Positions 1-5,530 of a stretch of DNA of 6,895 nucleotides are shown here, piece after piece (positions within the stretch are counted from its first letter, which is position 1; the number at the start of each line of letters is the position of its first letter). Under the pieces are notes generated by a model. That model had not been told where the DNA came from. It did not search any database and was given only the letters and a program-made list of their open reading frames with translations. A program made the position numbers and the translations under genes. Source of the DNA: UBA2160 sp964588665 (lineage in GTDB: Bacteria; Chloroflexota; Dehalococcoidia; Lucifugimonadales; UBA1123); assembly GCA_964588665.1 (NCBI GenBank), contig CAZPQQ010000112.1, positions 1 through 6,895 of the forward strand, written 5' to 3'.

Positions 1-882
1 CCCGACATCGTCTATTTCAGCACCTGTCTTCAAGGCCAGACAGGGCCTCGGGCGCTGTATGCAGGTTACGGCGGTCTAGGCGCTGCGCTGGCAGGCTTTT
101 ACACCATCGCAGGCTGGCCCGACAGAGACCCCACCGGGCCTTACGGGGCATACTCCGACTTTATCAATCCACCCAACGCAGTGGCCGCTATCATAGCCGC
201 CCTCGATTACAAGCGTCGAACAGGCAAGGGGCAACACCTGGACCTTGCGCAGTACGAGGCGGCGATACAGTATCTGACTCCCGCTATCGCTGACTACGTG
301 GCCAATGGCAGGATAGTGGGGCACACGGGCAACGCCGATGACGTCTATGCTCCTCATGGCGTTTACAGGTGCAAAGACGAGTCCCGTTCAATGACAGGAC
401 TCGATGAGTCATGGTGCGCCATCGCCGTGACATCGAACGAAGAATGGGATGCCCTTTGCAGAGTTATGGGCAGCCCTGAACTGGCGCATGACGAACGCTT
501 TTCGACAATAGATTCTCGTCGGGCGAACTCAGAAACCCTGGATGAGCTGCTCGGCCAATGGACCGCCGAGTACACCGCGCACGAGCTCATGCGCCTGTTG
601 CAAGATGCCGGCGTGCCTGCCGGAGCCGTTCAGAATCAATCCGACCTGTGGGAAGACCCACAGCTCAAGCACCGCAAGTTCTTCCAGTGGCTCGATCACA
701 CCGAGTGCGGCCCGATGCCCTACGACGGCCTCCAGTTCCTGCTCTCCAAGACGCCGGGCCAACTGAGGATGCCACACGCCCTCGTCGGCGAACACAACGA
801 GCTGATCCTTCGCGAATGGCTGAAGCTGACCGAAGACGAGATCTCCGACCTCATAATGGCCGAGGCGCTCGAAGTAAGCTGA
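1..882 (+). CDS. CaiB/BaiF family III CoA-transferase, 5'-truncated
   Basis: The reading frame is open from the first base of the window, so the N-terminus is missing; 293 residues are visible against about 400 for the family. Family III enzymes move CoA from one acyl-CoA to a free carboxylic acid in the cytoplasm through an aspartyl-CoA anhydride. The diagnostic stretch is present: YSDFINP at about residues 51-57 followed by KRRTGKGQHLDLAQYEAA. Asp53 (nt 157-159) sits where the family has its catalytic aspartate, by motif position. The C-terminal part (AGVPAGAV, then DPQLKHRKFF) is also typical. Between YRCKDES and WCAIAV there are about ten residues more than I expect in this loop. The stop (880-882) is 1 nt from the next gene, so the two are probably co-transcribed. 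The acid substrate cannot be read from sequence; the downstream genes suggest a short or branched acid. It could also be the second half of a longer double-domain CoA-transferase. Family assignment is secure. Confidence 0.93.
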   Translation, partial: PDIVYFSTCLQGQTGPRALYAGYGGLGAALAGFYTIAGWPDRDPTGPYGAYSDFINPPNAVAAIIAALDYKRRTGKGQHLDLAQYEAAIQYLTPAIADYVANGRIVGHTGNADDVYAPHGVYRCKDESRSMTGLDESWCAIAVTSNEEWDALCRVMGSPELAHDERFSTIDSRRANSETLDELLGQWTAEYTAHELMRLLQDAGVPAGAVQNQSDLWEDPQLKHRKFFQWLDHTECGPMPYDGLQFLLSKTPGQLRMPHALVGEHNELILREWLKLTEDEISDLIMAEALEVS

Positions 883-883
883 T

Positions 884-1468
884 TTGGGACCCGTAACCGG
901 CCGCACACTCACCCTCGTCAAGCACTCGCTTCCCATCGCAGACCCGAACGTGCCGCCCAGCCTTTGGGAACTGTCCGATGAAGGACGCAGGCGATGTGCC
1001 CCGTTGGCTGACCTGATTGAGCATTTTGAGCCAACCGTCATCCACGCCAGCGTCGAACCCAAGGCGACGGAAACTGCAAAGATCGTGGCACAGCGATTGG
1101 GCGTTAAGTTCTCGGTCCGGGAAGGACTCGAGGAGCATCATCGCGACGACGCCCCGTTCTTCCGCGATCCTTCAGAATTCGACGATGCAGTATCTCGGCT
1201 GTTCGGCGGGCCAGACGATCTTGTCTACGGCTCGGAGACTGCGAATCAGGCGCTCAGTCGATTCGAGCGGGCACTGATGCCGATCATCGATTCGAACCCG
1301 AACTCCAACATCGTCGTCGTCTCGCACGGGACTGTGATATCGCTGTACCTGGCCCGGCACTGTGGCATCGACCCTCTGGGCGTCTGGCGATCGCTCGGAT
1401 TGCCGTCCTACGCCGTCCTCGCCTTGCCCGATTTCGGGCTGCTGGACATCGTCACGGACATCACATAG
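884..1468 (+). CDS. Histidine phosphatase-fold protein with KHS in place of RHG
   Basis: This 194-residue protein has the layout of the phosphoglycerate mutase-like (histidine phosphatase) superfamily: an N-terminal strand LTLVKHSLP with His14, LSDEGRRRCAPLADLI, ASVEPKATETA in the place of the usual SSPLxRAxETA, and a late VVSHGTVISL with His148. In the family the first His is transiently phosphorylated and the second His, with arginines, binds phosphate. Here the canonical RHG reads KHS, and the arginine expected before xxETA is a lysine, so the pocket is altered; both histidines remain. The substrate is unknown. The TTG start is forced: an in-frame TAA lies at 875-877, and the next start candidate (GTG 950) falls beyond His14. 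No strong ribosome-binding site precedes it, and its 1-nt spacing from the CoA-transferase suggests translational coupling. It might act on a phosphorylated or CoA-type metabolite of the operon, but that is a guess. Confidence 0.85.
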   Translation: MGPVTGRTLTLVKHSLPIADPNVPPSLWELSDEGRRRCAPLADLIEHFEPTVIHASVEPKATETAKIVAQRLGVKFSVREGLEEHHRDDAPFFRDPSEFDDAVSRLFGGPDDLVYGSETANQALSRFERALMPIIDSNPNSNIVVVSHGTVISLYLARHCGIDPLGVWRSLGLPSYAVLALPDFGLLDIVTDIT

Positions 1469-1493
1469 AGTTATTGCGCATCTAGATTACCTC

Positions 1494-1498
1494 GGAGG
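1494..1498 (+). promoter_or_regulatory. Ribosome-binding site fixing the GTG start of the acyl-CoA dehydrogenase
   Basis: GGAGG lies 8 nt before the GTG at 1507. It is the best Shine-Dalgarno sequence in the window and it decides that the gene starts with GTG. It sits in the 38-nt gap after the histidine phosphatase gene, the widest gap in the operon. Confidence 0.85.
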
Positions 1499-1506
1499 AA
1501 GACCAC

Positions 1507-2667
1507 GTGGACGACCAACTGCTGAGTGAGGACGAACTCCTCCTCAAGAACACCGTCAAGGATTTTGCGGACAATGCGATCGCCCCTCGGGCCGCTCATC
1601 ACGACGAGACCGGTGAGTTCCCCTGGGAGAACATGCGAGGGCTCGCAGAGTTGGGATTGCTTGGGCTGGGCATCGACGAAGAGTACGGCGGCAGCGGCGG
1701 AACGAACCGCCAGACGGCCATCGTCGTCGAAGAGATCGCGCGGGCGTGCGCCGCGACAGCCACGACGTTCGGCGCCCACTTGTCCCTGTGCACCAACTTC
1801 ATCAACATGTTCGGCACGGAAGGTCAGAAACGCCTGTTCATTCCGGCCTTGGTCAGCGGAGAGATGATGGGCGCCTTTGCCCTCACCGAGCCGGGGACCG
1901 GCTCCGACGCGGCCGCGATGCACACCACCGGGGTCGCGACAGACGGGTCGTACGTGCTGAACGGGTCCAAGACCTTCATCACCAACGCCGAGGAAGCCGG
2001 AGTCCTCGTGGTGATGGCCACCATGGACCGTGAGATGGGCGCCAGAGGCATCAACGCGATGATCGTGGAGCGAGACTCCCCCGGCCTCAGCGTCAACCCT
2101 CTCCACGGCAAGATGGGCATCCGGGCATCTTCGACGGCCGAAGTCGTTTTCGACAACTGCGCCGTGCCGACGGAGAACCGGCTCGGAGACGAAGGTAACG
2201 GGTTCCGCGAGACGATGGCGGTGCTCAATGTCAGCCGCATAACGATCGCGGCTCAATGCGTCGGCATCGCTCAGGCGGCTTACGACTCGGCGCTGGCGTA
2301 TACCCAACACCGTCGCGCCTTCGGACAGCGGCTGGCCGACTTCCAGGGCCTCCAGTGGATGCTCGTCGAGATGGCCACTAGCATCGAGACCGCTCGACTG
2401 TTGACCCACAAAGCAGCCACGCTGCTGGACAAAGGGCTGCCGTTCATCACCACGGCGTCGATGGCCAAGCTCCACGCGTCGCGGGTTGCGGTCGAATGCT
2501 CCGACAAGGCGGTCCAGATGCACGGCGGCATCGGCTACTTCGCCCCGACGGACGCCGAGCGGTTCTACCGTGACGCCAAAGTCATGGAGATCTACGAGGG
2601 CGCCTCGGAGATCCAGCGCCTGATCATCGCTCGAAACATCATACCCCGAGAAAAATCCAGGAACTGA
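1507..2667 (+). CDS. Acyl-CoA dehydrogenase
   Basis: This 386-residue flavoenzyme has the usual length of a short- to medium-chain or branched-chain acyl-CoA dehydrogenase. It would oxidise an acyl-CoA to the trans-2-enoyl-CoA, with FAD passing electrons to electron-transfer flavoprotein. The N-terminal helical domain, middle beta domain with LTEPGTGSD (residues 126-134), and C-terminal helical domain are all visible. The C-terminal part contains RRAFGQRLADFQ, QMHGGIGY (337-344) and IYEGASEIQR. In that last motif Glu364 (nt 2596-2598) occupies the catalytic-base position of SCAD and MCAD types rather than that of isovaleryl-CoA dehydrogenase. Small deviations: Thr131 where the first signature usually has a small residue or Asn, and Pro347 where an acidic residue is common after GGxGY. 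GTG is the start, placed by a strong GGAGG. With epimerase and mutase subunit genes next in line, a substrate leading to propionyl- or methylmalonyl-CoA is plausible but unproven. Confidence 0.96.
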   Translation: MDDQLLSEDELLLKNTVKDFADNAIAPRAAHHDETGEFPWENMRGLAELGLLGLGIDEEYGGSGGTNRQTAIVVEEIARACAATATTFGAHLSLCTNFINMFGTEGQKRLFIPALVSGEMMGAFALTEPGTGSDAAAMHTTGVATDGSYVLNGSKTFITNAEEAGVLVVMATMDREMGARGINAMIVERDSPGLSVNPLHGKMGIRASSTAEVVFDNCAVPTENRLGDEGNGFRETMAVLNVSRITIAAQCVGIAQAAYDSALAYTQHRRAFGQRLADFQGLQWMLVEMATSIETARLLTHKAATLLDKGLPFITTASMAKLHASRVAVECSDKAVQMHGGIGYFAPTDAERFYRDAKVMEIYEGASEIQRLIIARNIIPREKSRN

Positions 2668-2677
2668 AGGACCAACC

Positions 2678-3118
2678 ATGACCGAACAGACAGGCACAAG
2701 TCCCTGCACCGCGCGACACCTCAACCACGTGGCCATCGCCGTAAACGACATCGAAGACACCATCAAGTTCTATCAAGACACGTTCGGCGCCGGCGAGGGT
2801 GAGATCGAAAACCTCGAAGACCAGGCCGTACTCGCGGCGCTCGTCCGTGTTGGCGGGTCGCAGATCGAGTTCATCCAGCCGACCGACCCCGAAGGCGGCG
2901 TGGCGCGATTCATCGAACGCAAGGGCGAGGGCGTGCATCACATCTGCTTTGAGGTCGAAGACCTCCAAGGCACTCTCGATCGGCTGGGAGAATCCGGCAC
3001 GCAGCTCATCGACAGCGCGCCGCGCGAAGGCCTGTCCGGCCAGATCGGGTTCATCCATCCTCGGTCGACCAGGGGCGTATTGATCGAGCTCGTGGACCAG
3101 AGCACGGCGAAGAGGTAG
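2678..3118 (+). CDS. mce: Methylmalonyl-CoA epimerase (VOC fold)
   Basis: This 146-residue protein matches the length and pattern of methylmalonyl-CoA epimerase, a cytoplasmic metalloenzyme that interconverts (2S)- and (2R)-methylmalonyl-CoA so that the mutase can use it. Two beta-alpha-beta-beta-beta modules of the vicinal-oxygen-chelate fold are visible. Probable metal ligands are His17 (LNHVAIAV), Gln62 or Glu64 (SQIEFIQP), His87 or His88 (KGEGVHHICFEV) and Glu137 (GVLIELVDQ); the last is also expected to be a catalytic acid/base. The phrase GVARFIERKGEGVHHI is highly characteristic of the family. The ATG is 10 nt after the dehydrogenase stop. Its Shine-Dalgarno (GAAGG, 2666-2670) overlaps that stop, and the downstream mutase subunit gene follows within 4 nt, so these three genes must be one transcription unit. 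Another VOC lyase or dioxygenase is the alternative, made unlikely by the neighbour. Confidence 0.93.
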   Translation: MTEQTGTSPCTARHLNHVAIAVNDIEDTIKFYQDTFGAGEGEIENLEDQAVLAALVRVGGSQIEFIQPTDPEGGVARFIERKGEGVHHICFEVEDLQGTLDRLGESGTQLIDSAPREGLSGQIGFIHPRSTRGVLIELVDQSTAKR

Positions 3119-3119
3119 C

Positions 3120-3524
3120 GTGATGAACTCAGACATTCTGCGTGTGCTGGTGGCCAAGCCAGGCCTGGACGGACACGATCGAGGCGCGAAGATCATCGCC
3201 AGGGCGTTGAGAGACGCCGGCATGGAGGTGATCTACACCGGGATCCGCCAGACTCCCGAGATGATCGTCGAAACCGCCCTGCAAGAGGACGTCGACCTGA
3301 TCGGCCTCAGCATACTCTCCGGCGCTCATATGGAGCTGTTCCCGCAGATCATGGCCGGCCTACGCGACAACGACATGGGCGACGTTCCCGTGATCGCGGG
3401 CGGCATCATCCCGGAGTCCGACCGCCGCGCGCTCGAGGACATTGGCGTAAGCGCGATCTTCGGCCCCGGTACATCAACCGCCGATATCATCGACCACGTG
3501 CGCACGCTGACGCCGCGAGAGTAG
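3120..3524 (+). CDS. Methylmalonyl-CoA mutase small subunit (cobalamin-binding domain)
   Basis: This stand-alone 134-residue B12-binding domain would hold adenosylcobalamin for a mutase that converts (R)-methylmalonyl-CoA to succinyl-CoA. The signature is complete: LDGHDRG (DxHxxG) with His19 as the lower axial ligand of cobalt, LSILSGAH (S64 to H70) beside the nucleotide tail, and AGGIIP with Gly94-Gly95. The length fits the separate small subunits of split mutases rather than the 700-residue fused enzyme. Two starts are possible, GTG at 3120 or ATG at 3123; the ATG costs one residue and may be the real one. AGAGG at 3111-3115 can serve as ribosome-binding site. The gene begins 1-4 nt after the epimerase, which favours methylmalonyl-CoA as substrate. 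A 2-hydroxyisobutyryl-CoA mutase small subunit looks similar and cannot be excluded without the large subunit, which is absent here. Confidence 0.92.
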   Translation: MMNSDILRVLVAKPGLDGHDRGAKIIARALRDAGMEVIYTGIRQTPEMIVETALQEDVDLIGLSILSGAHMELFPQIMAGLRDNDMGDVPVIAGGIIPESDRRALEDIGVSAIFGPGTSTADIIDHVRTLTPRE

Positions 3525-3650
3525 TTGTGCTCGACAGTCGAAGGGACTGAAGGGACGAAAGGGGCCGCGTTATGCCATCTCAGTTCTTTGATACGGCTGT
3601 TGCCGAGGTTTCCTTTCGACAAGGCGCCAATTAACCACCGCAATGTCGGA

Positions 3651-3670
3651 TCGATTTTCTCGTCAATCGA
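3651..3670. repeat. Inverted repeat TCGATT/AATCGA downstream of the operon
   Basis: TCGATT (3651-3656) and AATCGA (3665-3670) are perfect inverted copies around an 8-nt loop, 127 nt after the last operon gene. The stem is short and no T-run follows, so it is a poor intrinsic terminator. The surrounding 3565-3665 is more AT-rich than the genes and shows no coding signal that I trust. Confidence 0.35.
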
Positions 3671-3702
3671 GCTGTACCCAACATCGACGAAACTGGGGTG
3701 CA

Positions 3703-3764
3703 GGGGCGAAGCCCCGCCGGGTACTAGGGTGTCCCTAGAAAACCTTCGCGGGCGGGCGGGTGGG
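3703..3764. repeat. Compact structured element: two hairpins and a G-quadruplex motif between convergent genes
   Basis: Three structure-forming motifs follow each other. First, GGGGC-GAA-GCCCC (3703-3715) is a hairpin whose centre is GCGAAGC, a sequence known to form an exceptionally stable DNA mini-hairpin. Second, CTAGGG-TGT-CCCTAG (3724-3738) is a perfect 6-bp stem with a 3-nt loop. Third, GGGCGGGCGGGTGGG (3750-3764) has four G3 tracts separated by single bases, the strongest class of parallel G-quadruplex motif. The element ends 17 nt before the stop codon of the minus-strand lipoprotein. No T-run follows either hairpin on either strand, so a standard Rho-independent terminator is unlikely. 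By appearance it resembles a dispersed intergenic (REP/MITE-like) repeat, but only one copy is in the window, so that is inference. Confidence 0.5.
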
Positions 3765-3781
3765 ACCAGACGGGTTCGGTA

Positions 3782-4648
3782 TTAGTCGATCTCGGGCGCT
3801 TCGATCATCACCGGCTTGCCGTAATCTGACAGCTTGATCGAGATGGCGGCGGAGCCAGTCCCCGACAGCCCCACGTTCCCGAGGGCGAATCCGAGCGAGT
3901 CCAGATCGACCGGCGCTTCCAACGCGACCTCTCGGATGAGCAGGTCGTCGACGCCGATCCAGATGTCGGCGGGCGCGTCGCTGCCGGCTCCAGCCACCAA
4001 GGCCAGTTGTGCGACGCCTCTCAGGTGATGCAACCGCTCGCCGTCACGTTCCTCTACCCCGACATAGGTCGCGCCGCTGACGGCAGGCGTCCCGCCGCGG
4101 GCAAAATCCGCAGGGTTGGGGATGCCTATGCTCTCATCGGACTCCTCCCATCGGCCCGACTGTTGGTTCGTCGTGTAAGTGACGTCCCCGATCGTGATGA
4201 TGTCCATCTCCAGGACGAACACGATGATGGAGAGGCTCAGGTTACCGCGAGTCCGGTCCGGAGTTGCGACATCGCCCACATAGCTGATCGGCACAGTTAT
4301 CTCAGCGCCCTGGCTAGACGCTGTCAGATCGCCGGTCACGTCGAAGTGGAACGAGTCTGCGGCAGCCATCGCGTTCGCGGATTCACGCAACAGATCATCG
4401 GTGTCCGGCGAGTCGATTGGCGCCGGGGCGCCGACGGCAACGGGCGTCCTCGTTGGGGTCGGAGGAACTGGCGTAGGCGTTGGAGTCGGGATCGGCGGCG
4501 GCGTAGGCGTCGGAGTGGGTGTGACGGTTGGAGCCGGCGTCACCGCGGGCGCCGGCGTCGGGGCGGCGTCGACGCCACCGCCGCACGCGAACGCCAGTGC
4601 CATCGGCGCCAATCCGAACCATATCGCTATCCTTCGTGGCCTGAACAT
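3782..4648 (-). CDS. Secreted lipoprotein with Pro-Thr linker, LppX/LprG-like domain
   Basis: The 288-residue product starts MFRPRR, continues as a hydrophobic signal segment and reaches a lipobox-like LAFAC with Cys22, followed by GGG. It should therefore be lipidated and anchored on the outside of the membrane. The -3/-2 positions (A, F) are less typical than the usual L-[AS]. Residues 30-69 are an almost pure Pro/Thr/Ala linker that would hold the domain away from the membrane. The rest (about 80-288) begins LLRESANAMAAADSFHFDV and alternates short beta strands (GDVTYTTNQQSGRWEES), the style of the LppX_LprAFG/LolA-like half-barrel that binds lipids or hydrophobic ligands. That domain call is by pattern and only moderately sure. 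The frame stays open upstream to 5176, but the signal peptide and promoter place the start at 4648. It is transcribed convergently to the B12 operon and divergently from the HAD gene. Ligand unknown. Confidence 0.85.
   Translation of the reverse strand: MFRPRRIAIWFGLAPMALAFACGGGVDAAPTPAPAVTPAPTVTPTPTPTPPPIPTPTPTPVPPTPTRTPVAVGAPAPIDSPDTDDLLRESANAMAAADSFHFDVTGDLTASSQGAEITVPISYVGDVATPDRTRGNLSLSIIVFVLEMDIITIGDVTYTTNQQSGRWEESDESIGIPNPADFARGGTPAVSGATYVGVEERDGERLHHLRGVAQLALVAGAGSDAPADIWIGVDDLLIREVALEAPVDLDSLGFALGNVGLSGTGSAAISIKLSDYGKPVMIEAPEID
4442..4561 (-). repeat. Low-complexity DNA encoding the Pro-Thr linker
   Basis: On the + strand this segment is a run of imperfect GGCGTAGGCGT/GGAGTCGG-type hexamers that encode Thr-Pro pairs on the - strand. 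Such runs expand and contract by slippage, so the linker length probably varies among relatives. The same repetition makes the + strand spell a meaningless Gly-Val protein. Confidence 0.7.
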
Positions 4649-4655
4649 GGCTCGG

Positions 4656-4685
4656 ATTATATTGCACCTCTTGCTCGCCCGCCAA
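4656..4685 (-). promoter_or_regulatory. Sigma70-type promoter of the lipoprotein gene, leaderless geometry
   Basis: Read on the - strand, TTGGCG (4685-4680, 4 of 6 to the -35 consensus) is followed after 18 nt by a perfect TATAAT (4661-4656). Only 7 nt (CCGAGCC) separate the -10 box from the ATG at 4648. Transcription would begin at or within a base or two of the start codon, and there is no Shine-Dalgarno sequence. Both facts point to a leaderless mRNA. Confidence 0.6.
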
Positions 4686-4704
4686 CGGAGCGTGGTCTCG
4701 ATGC

Positions 4705-4710
4705 TATACT
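4705..4710 (+). promoter_or_regulatory. Possible -10 box of the HAD gene
   Basis: TATACT (5 of 6 to TATAAT) lies 37 nt before the GTG start of the HAD gene, giving a 5' leader of about 30 nt with AAGG (4737-4740) as ribosome-binding site. I find no convincing -35 hexamer at 16-18 nt, so the call rests on the -10 box and on its place in a 99-nt divergent intergenic region. Confidence 0.35.
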
Positions 4711-4747
4711 GGCCCTTGGCATCGGCAATTCCCGTCAAGGCTTCAAA

Positions 4748-5422
4748 GTGAAGAAAGCAATAGTATTCGATTTCGACGGCGTCATCCTCGACACGGAGAC
4801 GCCCGACTACACGTCCTGGGCTGACCTGTTCGAAGCATACAACGTGCACCTGGACCGTGAGGTTTGGTCTCCGCTGATAGGCGGGAACGTCGCGTTCGAC
4901 ATTTACCAGCACCTGGAAGACCTCACAGGCATCGCCTTCGACCGGGTCAAACTGCGAAAGACCCGGCATGCGACCTACGTCAGGATGGTTGAGGCCAACC
5001 CCGTCCTGCCGGGTGTTTTGGACTACTTGGAGTCTGCCGCCGGGTTCCAGTTGAGTCTGGCCGTTGCATCGAGCTCGCACGGGGGCTGGGCGCCGTCTCA
5101 CCTCGAGCGTTTGGGATTGATCGACTTCTTCTCGGCCGTCCGGACCGCCGACGATGTCGTCAGGGCAAAACCTCATCCGGACGTGTACCTCGCAGCTCTC
5201 GACGCCCTGGGCGTCGCCCCTGCCGATGCCATCGCCATCGAGGACTCGCCTACCGGCATAGCGGCCGCCAAACGAGCCGGCATCTTCTGCGTCGTGGTCC
5301 CCAACGCGATGACGCGAGACCTTTCCGTCGATGAGGTCGACATGCGCCTGGAGTCTTTGGCCGATCTCTCACTGGACGGACTGATGCGCCAAGTCGCTTC
5401 TATCGAGGCGGCCGGAGCCTGA
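4748..5422 (+). CDS. HAD-superfamily hydrolase, beta-phosphoglucomutase-like
   Basis: The 224-residue protein carries all four HAD motifs in order. Motif I is FDFDGVILD, with nucleophile Asp8 and general acid Asp10; motif II is LAVASSS at Ser108; motif III is Lys141 in RAKPHPD; motif IV is IEDSPTG, with Glu165-Asp166 binding magnesium. The insert between motifs I and II is the all-helical C1 cap of subfamily I, in a protein the size of beta-phosphoglucomutases and phosphoglycolate-type phosphatases. DFDGVILDTE plus EDSPTGIAAAKRAG is closest to the phosphomutase/sugar-phosphatase group; which of the two activities applies cannot be decided by eye. The GTG start puts motif I at residue 7, as usual in the family, and has AAGG 7 nt upstream. 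The frame is open further upstream to 4007, but that stretch is the complement of the lipoprotein gene and is not coding. The gene is divergent from the lipoprotein and followed 108 nt later by the amidohydrolase. Confidence 0.92.
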   Translation: MKKAIVFDFDGVILDTETPDYTSWADLFEAYNVHLDREVWSPLIGGNVAFDIYQHLEDLTGIAFDRVKLRKTRHATYVRMVEANPVLPGVLDYLESAAGFQLSLAVASSSHGGWAPSHLERLGLIDFFSAVRTADDVVRAKPHPDVYLAALDALGVAPADAIAIEDSPTGIAAAKRAGIFCVVVPNAMTRDLSVDEVDMRLESLADLSLDGLMRQVASIEAAGA

Positions 5423-5428
5423 GTCGTC

Positions 5429-5457
5429 TTGACCCTATTTTGGGCGTGATATAGACT
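5429..5457 (+). promoter_or_regulatory. Sigma70-type promoter of the amidohydrolase gene
   Basis: TTGACC (5429-5434, 5 of 6) and TAGACT (5452-5457, 4 of 6) are separated by exactly 17 nt. Transcription would start near 5464, giving a leader of about 67 nt before the ATG at 5531. The promoter begins 6 nt after the HAD stop codon, so the amidohydrolase is probably transcribed on its own, with or without read-through. Confidence 0.5.
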
Positions 5458-5530
5458 CCGGTCACCAGAGCCCAGTTCCCAGTTCCCTGCGCCAACAGCA
5501 GGCAGTCTTAATCTCAGGAGCAACATCGCA

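Noticed and set aside
1471..2766. 431-codon open frame on the - strand
   Set aside because: It runs antisense to the acyl-CoA dehydrogenase, whose codon pattern leaves the opposite frame open in GC-rich DNA; it shows no recognisable domain.
3531..3541. Palindrome TCGAC-A-GTCGA just after the B12 subunit stop
   Set aside because: An 11-nt palindrome is short, its position downstream of a gene end is not where an operator is expected, and no second copy was seen.
3539..3562. Imperfect GAAGGGAC direct repeats
   Set aside because: Three degenerate purine-rich units with no spacing regularity or conserved context; probably chance.
3703..3738. Bidirectional Rho-independent terminator
   Set aside because: The stems are good, but neither strand shows a T-run after either hairpin, so I list it as a structured repeat rather than a terminator.
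3525..3785. Small 86-codon open frame after the B12 subunit gene
   Set aside because: It runs through the hairpins and the G-quadruplex motif, has no ribosome-binding site, and its composition does not look like protein.
4007..4747. Long upstream in-frame extension of the HAD gene on the + strand
   Set aside because: It is the complement of the lipoprotein gene, is rich in Arg/Gly low complexity, and the HAD motif I belongs at the very N-terminus of the protein starting at GTG 4748.
4649..5176. Upstream extension of the lipoprotein frame on the - strand
   Set aside because: It is antisense to the HAD gene, and the signal peptide, lipobox spacing and promoter place the start at 4648.
5471..5487. 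Tandem CCCAGTT repeat (two copies plus CCC)
   Set aside because: Only two copies of a 7-mer in the leader of the amidohydrolase; too little to call an operator or array.
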